A stretch of 64,000 nt of DNA from DSVZ01 sp964568145 (GTDB taxonomy: Bacteria; Verrucomicrobiota; Verrucomicrobiia; Limisphaerales; J093). Within the stretch, counting starts at the first letter, position 1. The number at the start of each line of letters is the position of its first letter. The position numbers and the translations under genes were made by a program. The notes beneath the pieces are model-generated. The model did no database searches and was not told where the DNA came from. It worked only from the letters and a program-made list of their open reading frames with translations. Shown piece after piece: positions 18,924 to 26,621 of this stretch. The stretch spans positions 26,596-90,595 of the forward strand of contig CAZMOZ010000017.1 of assembly GCA_964568145.1 (NCBI GenBank), given 5' to 3'.

Positions 18924-20258
18924 CTACCGGGCGTCGGCCAGCGGCTTGGGCTGGGCGGCCTCCCATTCCTGCACGCTGACCTTGCGTAGTTCCTGGAGGA
19001 ACACGTGGGCGCCTTTCTTGTTGCCGACCATGATATCCGGCCAGCCGTCGCCGTTCACGTCCCGGGCCAGCGCCTGCGTGCCCACGCCGGAGTCGCTGTC
19101 AATCAGGTGCGGCACCCAATCCACAGCGCCGCCCGCGCCGCGCACCAGCTTGAACCAGTACAGCACCGCCGGCGCGTTGGGCTCGGGGTCGCCGTCCGGG
19201 CCGTGCGCCCAAAAGCGCTTGCCCGTGACCAGGTCCTTCAGGCCGTCGCCGTCCAGGTCCGCCAGGTCGAGCGCGTGGGGCTGGGTGAACTTGACGCCGT
19301 ATTTGTTGTCCGCCGGCTGCTTGTTCATGAACACGTGCGGCTTGAAGGAAATCCGGCCCCCGTCGCGCGTCTGCTCGTACCAGGCGAGGCCGTAGCCATG
19401 CGCCGCCAGGCAGGTGATCACGTCGTTCCTGCCGTCGCCGTTCACGTCGTAGGCGAACAGCTGCGCACCGCCCACCGGCACGCCCGGATCGGCCGGACAG
19501 AAGGTGTAGGCATGAAACGTCCATTCCGGATCGCCGGCCAGCGAAGCCGGCTGCTCCCACCAGCCGTTGGATTCGAGCAAGTCCGGCCGCTCATCGCCGT
19601 TTACGTCGCCCACGCCCAGGCCATGCGTGAAGCGGTGATAGTTCTTGTTCGGCGTGATGGGCCGGAACTTCCACGGAGCTGTCGGGTTGGTCGGATCAGG
19701 CGCGGCGAAGCCGAAAAAGCCCTTCGAATTGCATACCAGCTCGGGTTTGCCGTCGCCGGTCAGGTCCTTGAAGTCCGGCGACTCGTTGTCCGCCACGTCC
19801 AACGCGAGGTGCCGCTTCCAGTGGCCGGACGTGCCTTGCGGATTCTCGAACCACCACGCCTGCTCGCCGGGGATGCCCGCGATGAGGATGTCCGCCCAGC
19901 CATCGCTGTTGAAATCGCCGGTCCAGATGAAAAAGCAGTCCGAGTAGGCGTTCTTGCTGCCCAGCGCGCCTTCGTAGCCGGGGATGGTTTTCTCCGAACC
20001 GTCGGGCGCCTTGATCTTGAAGGAATTCGTCGCGGGCCGGTACTCGTGCCGGGCCTTGAAGTCCGGCCCGGCAAACCAAAACGGCCCGTACGCCACGTCC
20101 AGCTTGCCGTCGCGGTTGAAGTCGCCCACGTGGGCGCCCTCCGCCCAGAACTCGGGGGTGAGTTGGATTTTGCGGAACGTGTGCAGCGTCTTCTCCGCGG
20201 CGGTCGCGACAACGGCACAGCCGAGTCCGCAGAGGAACAGGGGAAACCAGATGCGCAT
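18924..20258 (-). CDS. Secreted FG-GAP/VCBS-repeat protein
   Basis: From ATG 20258 the product has 444 residues with a signal peptide (about 1-20, ending VATAAE). An upstream in-frame start lacks signal character. At least six calcium-binding-loop repeats of the D-x-[ND]-x-D-G type appear: GDFNRDGKLDVA, GDFNSDGWADIL, KDLTGDGKPELV, GDVNGDERPDLL, YDVNGDGRNDVI, ADLDGDGLKDLV and RDVNGDGWPDIM. These FG-GAP blades build an integrin-alpha-like propeller. The protein is exported, and its ligand is unknown. In PVC bacteria such proteins are abundant and mostly unstudied. It is a single gene with its own promoter region, divergent from nothing close. Confidence 0.85.
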   Translation of the reverse strand: MRIWFPLFLCGLGCAVVATAAEKTLHTFRKIQLTPEFWAEGAHVGDFNRDGKLDVAYGPFWFAGPDFKARHEYRPATNSFKIKAPDGSEKTIPGYEGALGSKNAYSDCFFIWTGDFNSDGWADILIAGIPGEQAWWFENPQGTSGHWKRHLALDVADNESPDFKDLTGDGKPELVCNSKGFFGFAAPDPTNPTAPWKFRPITPNKNYHRFTHGLGVGDVNGDERPDLLESNGWWEQPASLAGDPEWTFHAYTFCPADPGVPVGGAQLFAYDVNGDGRNDVITCLAAHGYGLAWYEQTRDGGRISFKPHVFMNKQPADNKYGVKFTQPHALDLADLDGDGLKDLVTGKRFWAHGPDGDPEPNAPAVLYWFKLVRGAGGAVDWVPHLIDSDSGVGTQALARDVNGDGWPDIMVGNKKGAHVFLQELRKVSVQEWEAAQPKPLADAR

Positions 20259-20398
20259 GGCCCATGTCTGGCATGACCCGACGGGAGGGTCAAGCCGGGC
20301 GAACGCCGGGCCGCGCGCGGGAACGCAACTCACTTTTGTGTAGTCCCGGCCATGACGGGGTGGGACGAGACTCCTTCGAGCCTTGCAATCATCGGGGC

Positions 20399-20456
20399 GC
20401 GGACGGCCACGTCCGCGGCAAGTGTGGGCGGGGCGCCCGCCGACGAGGCCGTCGGC
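20399..20456. repeat. Three tandem REP-like hairpins
   Basis: GCGGAC (20399-20404) pairs with GTCCGC (20411-20416). GGGCG (20426-20430) pairs with CGCCC (20434-20438). GCCGAC (20439-20444) pairs with GTCGGC (20451-20456). All lie between the FG-GAP gene start and the 3' end of the flavodoxin-fold gene. Tandem stems of similar size suggest a repeat element rather than a terminator; no T tract follows. Confidence 0.45.
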
Positions 20457-20477
20457 GCTCCAGCGGGATGCCCGTGC

Positions 20478-21074
20478 TTACGCCGCCGGAAAATGCGCCC
20501 GCACCACGCCGGCCACTTCCTCCAGCCAGGCGCGACGCTGCTCCGGCGTACTGATGATCACCGGACTGAAGTTGCGCCGGTACACCGTGGGCACCCCGCA
20601 CAGGCCGAAGACCACCTTGCGCCAATGCACCTCGAGCGGGTCGCCAAAGAACGCCTCCTCCTTTTCCTGGGGCGTGTTGGCGGTGTTGAAGACCATCCCC
20701 ACACGCGCCCGGAGCAAGCCCACCGGCCGCGCGCCGCCCTGCCCGTCCGGGATGAAGTTGTACGCCAGGCCCGGACGCAGCACGCGGTCCACCCACCCGC
20801 ACAGGATCGCGGGTGGCCGGCTCCAGTAGTTCGGGTGGATGAAGATCAGGCCGTCGGCGGCGCAGGCTTCCTCGGCGTGCCGGGCAACCGCCGGCGGCAA
20901 CGCGGCGTCGCGCGCCAGTTCGGCCGCGGTGTACACCGGATCGAAACCTTCGGCCTGGAGGTCATGAAACCAGACGCGGTGGCCAAGCGCGGCCAGCGTG
21001 TCGGCCGCGGTGCGCGCGATGGCGTGGTTGAAGCTGCCGGGCGCCGGGTGGGCGAGGATCACGGAGACGTTCAT
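20478..21074 (-). CDS. NAD(P)H dehydrogenase (quinone)/KefF-like flavodoxin-fold protein
   Basis: The 198-residue protein starts at ATG 21074 with MNVSVILAHPAPGSFNHAIA, the first strand and phosphate loop of the NQO/KefF family. HDLQAEGFDPV and LIFIHPNYWSRPPAILCGWVDRVLRPG complete the FMN pocket. The longer in-frame start at 21170 adds residues with no similarity. Family members reduce quinones or aldehydes with NAD(P)H, or regulate potassium efflux as ancillary subunits. No Kef antiporter gene is nearby, so an oxidoreductase role is likelier. It is cytosolic. Confidence 0.88.
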   Translation of the reverse strand: MNVSVILAHPAPGSFNHAIARTAADTLAALGHRVWFHDLQAEGFDPVYTAAELARDAALPPAVARHAEEACAADGLIFIHPNYWSRPPAILCGWVDRVLRPGLAYNFIPDGQGGARPVGLLRARVGMVFNTANTPQEKEEAFFGDPLEVHWRKVVFGLCGVPTVYRRNFSPVIISTPEQRRAWLEEVAGVVRAHFPAA

Positions 21075-21247
21075 GCGCGCGCGACGATGCCGTCCCGCCG
21101 CCCGGATGGGAAGCGGTGTTCGGAGCGTCGGTTTGTCAGGCCGGGCGCACTGATCGGCCAGACAACACATTTAACCATTCACCCAGTCAACCGCCTTCCT
21201 CGCTATCGTGTTTCTCGTCCGCCGCCGCGGGCCTAGCCTCCGCGCCC

Positions 21248-23784
21248 ATGAACCGTTGCGCCGCGCCACCGTCCCGCTCCCCTGTCCTGCTGTTTGTTTC
21301 GCTGCTGCTCGGATGCCTGCTGCTCTGCCCGGCCGCTTCGGCCCAGGGCACCAAGGCCGACTACGAGCGGGCCAGAACGCTCGCGGAGCGCACGCGCAAC
21401 ACGGTGGCCAACGCCAGCCTCACCGCGCATTGGCTCGGCGATTCCGGGCGGCTTTGGTATCGCCGCGAAATCTCGGCCGGCGGTTTCGAATTCATCCTCG
21501 TGGACGCCAACACCGGCCAGCGACGCCCGGCCTTCGATCACGGCCAGCTTGCCACGGCGCTCACGAAGGCCGCCGGACGCGAGATCAGCGCCACGAACCT
21601 GCCGTTGGACAACCTCGCCTTCGCGCCGGACGCCGCCTCAATCCGTTTTGAGGCCGCCGGCAAACGGTGGAGCTTCGATCCGGCCAGCGGCGACTTGATC
21701 GAGCAACCGGCACCGCCACCCGCGGAGGACGAAGAAGAACTGCCTCGCGCCAGCACCAGCACCGGCGAGGAAACCTGGATCACGTTCGTGAACCGCACGG
21801 ACGGCGAGGTGGAGTTGTTCTGGCTGGATGAGGCCGGCGAGCGCCGCAGCTACGGCCGGCTCAAGCCCGGAGCCGAGCGCCGTCAGCACACCTTCGCCGG
21901 CCACGCCTGGCTCGTGCTCGACGCTGAAGGCCGCCCGCTCGCCGGCCGCATCGCGCGCGCCGAAGGCGGCACACTGGTCATCGAGGCCAACGCCCGGCCG
22001 CGCCGCGCGGGCCGCCGGCCGCCTCGGGCCGAGCCCAGACCGGCATCCAGGTCGACGGACGGCCGGTGGTCCGCGTCGGTGGCGGGGTTCAACGTCCGGT
22101 TGCGCGAAACCGGCGGCGAGGACGCGCCGCTGACCTGGGACGGCAACGAGCGCGACTTTTATGCGCCGGAGTTTTTCTGGTCGCCCGACTCGCGCTGGCT
22201 GGTGGTCATGCGCACGCAAAAAGGCGACGAGCGCCAGGTCACGCTCATCGAGTCCGCGCCCAAGGACCAGCTCCAGCCCAAGATGCATTCCTTCGCGTAT
22301 GACAAACCCGGCGACCGCCTCACCGTGAGCCGGCCGCGCTTGTTCGATGCCGCCGCGCGCCAGGCGGTGCCGTTCAGCGACGCGCTCCTGCCGAATCCGT
22401 GGAGTCTGTCGGACGGGCGCTGGGAGCCGGACTCCTCGCGTTTCACGGTGCTGTACAACCAGCGTGGGCATCAGGTGGTGCGGGTGCTGGCCATCGAGCC
22501 GGCCACAGGTGTGGTGCGCGCCATTGTGGACGAGTCCAGCAAGTCCTTCGTGGATTACGCCCACAAACTGTTCACGCACTGGCTCGACGACACGCGTGAA
22601 CTCATCTGGATGTCCGAGCGCGACGGCTGGAACCACCTATACCTCCACGACGCGGCGTCCGGCGCGGTGAAGAACCCGATCACGCGCGGCGACTGGGTGG
22701 TGCGCGGCGTGGACCACGTGGACGCCGCCAGGCGCCAGGTCTGGTTTCGCGCGCTCGGCATCCGGCCGGGCCAGGATCCGTACCAGACCCATTTCTGCCG
22801 CGCGAACTTCGACGGCTCGGGGCTGACCGTGCTCACCGAAGGCGACGGCACGCATAGCGCGCAGTTCTCGCCGGACCGGCGCCACTTCGTGGACACCTGG
22901 TCGCGCGTGGACCAGCCGCCGGTGCATGAACTGCGAAGCGCCGGGGACGGCCGGCTGATCTGCGAACTCGAGCGCGCGGACATCTCGCGCCTGCAAGCCT
23001 CCGGCTGGCGCGCGCCGGAACGGTTCGTCGCCAAAGGCCGCGACAGCGCGACGGACATTTACGGCATCATCCACCGGCCGACGAATTTCGATCCGGCCAG
23101 GAAGTATCCGGTCGTCGAGGCCATCTACGCCGGGCCGCAGGATTTCCATGTGCCCAAGGCCTTTCGCGCCCACCACCGGCCGCAGGAACTGGCGGAGTTG
23201 GGTTTCATCGTCGTCCAGATTGACGGCATGGGCACGAACTGGCGGAGCAAGCAGTTTCACGACGTGTGCTGGAAGAACCTCGGCGACGCCGGTTTCCCGA
23301 TCGCATCACCTGGCTGCGCGCCGCCGCCGCGCAGCACCCCGAGATGGACCTCACGCGCGTCGGCATCTATGGCGGCTCGGCCGGCGGCCAGAACGCCCTG
23401 CGCGCGCTCATCGCCCACGGCGACTTCTACCGAGCCGCCGCCGCCGACTGCGGCTGCCACGACAACCGCATGGACAAGGTCTGGTGGAACGAACTCTGGA
23501 TGGGCTGGCCGGTCGGGCCGTACTACGAGGAAGCCTCGAACGTCGCCCAAGCGCACCGGCTCCAGGGCAAACTGCTGCTCACCGTCGGCGAACTCGACCG
23601 CAACGTGGACCCGGCCTCCACCCTGCAGGTCGTGGACGCGCTCATCCGCGCGGACAAGGATTTCGAGCTGCTGATCGTGCCGGGCGCGGGCCACGGCGTG
23701 GGCGAGTCACCTTACGCCGCCCGGCGCCGGCAGGATTTCTTCATGCGGCATCTGCTGGGCGTCGAGCCCCGCCGGGCACCGTGA
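21248..23784 (+). pseudogene. S9 (dipeptidyl peptidase IV-type) serine peptidase, single frameshift before the active site
   Basis: ATG 21248 begins a protein with a signal peptide (ending SASAQG) and a long N-terminal propeller of DPP-IV type (VNRTDGEVELFWLDEAG, YAPEFFWSPDSRWLVVMR). The frame runs correctly to NLGDAGFP near 23298. The catalytic domain then continues in the next frame: PDRITWLRAAAAQHPEMDL, nucleophile loop YGGSAGGQ, the aspartate in GELDRNVDP and the histidine in PGAGHGVGE, ending at 23784. One missing base in the run GGTTTCCCGAT would explain it; adding a C restores GFPDRITW. All triad residues lie after the shift, so as read the enzyme is inactive. It may be a real lesion or a homopolymer error. 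Confidence 0.85.
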
Positions 23785-24412
23785 TCCGGAAAATTGGAAA
23801 GGCGTGGAGCGCTGATATGAATTGGGAACCCAGGAAAGGCTGAAGTGCGAAGAAGGGGGGAGGGTTGGGGGCTGGGGACGAGGCGAAATCCGAAATCCGA
23901 AGACCAGAAACCAAGAACCAAGCTTGCCGACGCGCCGCAGGTTTGCTGCCCGGCCGACTCAGTTTGGATCTCAGGAAGGCAGGAATGGGAACGCCTAGGT
24001 CCCGAGCAGAAAGACCGCCACACCCAGGATGACCACCAGAAAGGGTCCAAGCAGACTCATACGCAAAGGCCAGGTTAAACGACATGAACTGCCGCAGACT
24101 TGATCCACCGGTCAGGATCCGCACGTCCGGGCTGGCCGGCATCGGCGGGCAAGGTGCGTCGGGGTAGCCTGGCAGGCAAATGGTTTTGCCAGGCCGGTCG
24201 CCACGGCAGCCGTTGTCCGCTCCGTCGCGTCGAACTGCCCTCGCCTCCGTTGCCCGGTTGACGCTGTTCGGGTCTTTCGCCGCTTTGTTCCCGCCTGCCG
24301 GTGGCCAAAGCTGGCGGATACGGACCGCCGCCCTGGCATCAGTTCGGACACTGCCTCCTTGTTGGCAGAAAGAGCTTGTGTTCGGGGGGCGGGAGCACAC
24401 GCTCATGACAGC
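23785..24412. other. Long intergenic region with purine-rich repeat-like DNA
   Basis: Positions about 23840-23930 are strongly purine-biased and contain imperfect copies of AAATCC-GA and CCAAGA. A related stretch in the opposite orientation lies at about 25040-25090, and another purine-rich run of TTAGGAG units lies near 51495-51560. The rest shows no plus-strand gene. A very short minus-strand frame at 23995-24060 encodes a hydrophobic peptide and is listed separately. Confidence 0.4.
23995..24060 (-). CDS. Possible 21-residue membrane micropeptide
   Basis: The minus strand encodes a 21-residue peptide that is almost entirely hydrophobic: MSLLGPFLVV followed by ILGVAVFLLG and a final threonine, then TAG. 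It would form one transmembrane helix, like known bacterial small membrane proteins. I see no good ribosome site upstream and it is short enough to occur by chance. It is not clearly tied to either neighbour. Recorded as a weak possibility only. Confidence 0.15.
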   Translation of the reverse strand: MSLLGPFLVVILGVAVFLLGT

Positions 24413-24964
24413 ATGAAATGGAATCGGTTGCGGACGTTTCTCCGGGGGAAGCCGGCGGGCGATTTGACCACCACCCGCGCGCAGGCGGAAGCCGGGGATG
24501 CCGAGGCGCAAGTCGGCATGGCCAGAACCTGTGGCGGCGATGCGGAAAATGCGGCGGACGCTTGCGCCGCTGCAGCCTGGTACCGCAAGGCCGCCGAGCA
24601 AAATCACGCGCATGCGCAGTTTTCCCTCGGCCTGTTCTGCGCCGAGGGTCGGGGCGTGCCACGCAACGAGGCGGAGGCCCATCATTGGCTCCGCAAAGCG
24701 GCCCTCCAAGGGCACATGCAGGCCCAGTTCCACCTCGGCATCCGGTGTCAACGTGCCACGTTCGGCCCGAGAACGCGCGCAGCGCGGGAGTCGCGAATCG
24801 AGGCGTACAAGTGGCTCCGGCTGGCCGCGGACCAGGGGAGCCAGGAATCGGTCGCCGCTTGGGAACAGGTCGTGATGTCAATGACCGCCGAGGAGGTGGC
24901 GGAAGGAAATCGCCGCACGTGCCAGTTTGTGGCGGCCGCGAAGGGCGCGCCGGCCGGCGGTTAA
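24413..24964 (+). CDS. Sel1-repeat protein
   Basis: ATG 24413 gives 183 residues. Three Sel1-like repeats are readable: AAAWYRKAAEQNHAHAQFSLGLFC, AHHWLRKAALQGHMQAQFHLGI and AYKWLRLAADQGSQESVAAW. They are preceded by a degenerate repeat near the start (AEAGDAEAQVGMA). There is no signal peptide; the N-terminus MKWNRLRTFLRGK is basic. Sel1 arrays are alpha-helical solenoids used as adaptors in signalling or envelope stress; no partner is evident here. The gene following on the same strand encodes another repeat protein, with a 250-base gap. Confidence 0.8.
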   Translation: MKWNRLRTFLRGKPAGDLTTTRAQAEAGDAEAQVGMARTCGGDAENAADACAAAAWYRKAAEQNHAHAQFSLGLFCAEGRGVPRNEAEAHHWLRKAALQGHMQAQFHLGIRCQRATFGPRTRAARESRIEAYKWLRLAADQGSQESVAAWEQVVMSMTAEEVAEGNRRTCQFVAAAKGAPAGG

Positions 24965-25215
24965 ATCAAATCAGACCGCGGGCGGATGACAGCACGGACT
25001 GCGGAGCGAGGCTGGGTTCGACGGGAGCGCCGCCCCATCAGCTTCGGGTCTGGGGTCTTGGGCCCCGGCTCTTGGATTTCGGATTCCTGCCTTCCGGCCT
25101 TCCAAGTTCCTCTTCTGAATTTCTGGACTTCGGCATCCAGCGCTTTTCCGCGACACGCTCGCGAGGGGCGAAACTTCCGCTGGCCGGCGCGGTCAAATCT
25201 GCCAAAAGTCATCGT

Positions 25216-26403
25216 ATGCAAAGCGCGGTGGATCTTTCCGGTGCCTTGGACAACCGGCGCGCGGGCTGGTGGGTTTGGCTGGCGGTCATGGCGCTGGCGG
25301 TTTTGCTGGCCGCTTGCGGTCCGCGCCAGCCGGTTCACGGCGGCAAGCGGCTTTCACAATGGTTCGCCGAAGCGGTGGAAGGCACCGCAAATCCGCAAGA
25401 TGTTCGGGAAGCTTTTGAAGCCATTGAGGGTGACGCGGTGCCTTTCCTGATCCGCGAAATCCGCCAGGGCCGGCGGGCCATGACCGCGGCGCTTACCAAT
25501 GCCCCCAACCCCTGGCTGCTAAACCCGGCGGGCAAGACCCTGCAGACGCTGGGCTTGCAGACGGAAACACCCGGCCCGGAAGCCCGCCACCGCAAGGCGT
25601 ACAAGCTGCTCGAAGTGGTCGCTTCCAAACAGCGCGAGCTGGCGGAAATGGGCACGCCCAGCCAGAAGCCTTCGATCACGAACACGTTCCCGTTGCTACG
25701 GGAGACCTTCGATAATCCGCGTTTGCAGGAGCCGAACGACGCCGTCTCCGTGATCCTTGCCGCCGGACCGCTGGCCGCCGTATTCCTGCCTGACTTGTTG
25801 ACCATCCTCACGAACTCCATGCCGGATGATCCTCGCACGCCACTCATAATGCTGGCCTTGGGTCGTCTCGGTGACGCGGCCATCCCGTCCATCCCCTATC
25901 TGATCCGTGTGGCGTCAGATGCGCGCCGGCCGGCGCATCAACGTTATTGGGCCGCCGAGGCGCTGGGACAATTCGGACCTGCCAGCCAATCCGCAGCTCC
26001 GCTCATTGCCACACTGCTGCGGGAAGCCAGCGCAAAGGCGACCCAAAGCCCCCACCAGGCCCACATCCGAACGGTAACGTGCGCGCTGGCCTCGGTGGGT
26101 CGCACCCCGGAAGAAGCAGTGGCCATCCTGGAACAGGTGGCGGCCTGCACTAACGACTGGGAGCGCGTGCCGGCTTTGATCGCGCTGTGGAACCGCCAGC
26201 CCGAAAACGCGGCGCTTCGGTCCGAAATCGTCGCCGCCCTCACCTCGTCCAATCCCGGGCCGGCGGTTGTGATCCTGGCCCGACTGGGCACCAACGCCGC
26301 CGTGTTCGCGCCGCAGATGCGCGGCCTCACCAACCATCCGCTACGGCACGTCCGCGTCGGGGCCGCCCGCTTCTTCCGCGCTGTGGAACGGGCCGGTCAA
26401 TGA
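25216..26403 (+). CDS. HEAT-repeat lipoprotein
   Basis: ATG 25216 yields 395 residues. After a cytoplasmic segment of 17 residues comes a hydrophobic stretch ending in the lipobox LLAAC (Cys34), so the protein is probably a membrane lipoprotein. The rest is a helical solenoid with HEAT-like repeats: MLALGRLGDAAIPSIPYLIRVA, AAEALGQFGPASQSAAPLIATLL and CALASVGRTPEEAVAILEQV. The long upstream extension of the open frame overlaps the Sel1 gene and has no family features, so it is left out. A scaffold function is likely; no enzyme motif is visible. Confidence 0.82.
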   Translation: MQSAVDLSGALDNRRAGWWVWLAVMALAVLLAACGPRQPVHGGKRLSQWFAEAVEGTANPQDVREAFEAIEGDAVPFLIREIRQGRRAMTAALTNAPNPWLLNPAGKTLQTLGLQTETPGPEARHRKAYKLLEVVASKQRELAEMGTPSQKPSITNTFPLLRETFDNPRLQEPNDAVSVILAAGPLAAVFLPDLLTILTNSMPDDPRTPLIMLALGRLGDAAIPSIPYLIRVASDARRPAHQRYWAAEALGQFGPASQSAAPLIATLLREASAKATQSPHQAHIRTVTCALASVGRTPEEAVAILEQVAACTNDWERVPALIALWNRQPENAALRSEIVAALTSSNPGPAVVILARLGTNAAVFAPQMRGLTNHPLRHVRVGAARFFRAVERAGQ

Positions 26404-26424
26404 AGAAGCCCCGCCCGCTGTAGT

Positions 26425-26443
26425 GGTCGGCTTCCAGCCGGCC
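26425..26443. repeat. REP-like hairpin with TTCCA loop
   Basis: GGTCGGC (26425-26431) pairs with GCCGGCC (26437-26443), with one G-T wobble, around TTCCA. The same loop and a similar stem recur at 53077-53118, which supports membership of one dispersed family. Confidence 0.4.
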
Positions 26444-26621
26444 GTGAGTTGCCGCGCTTCCAAGCCAGTTCAGCGCGCCATTGCCTTGCGCGCGGCGGGC
26501 GGGTTCACTGGCCGGCGTGACCACGATGTTTCGACTCCGGAATGGGGAAGCGCATTCCCGGCCCGGTTTGGCCGGTCGCTTCCTGCCTCCAGCACGCCCG
26601 ACCTGCTTCCAACTGGCTGGC

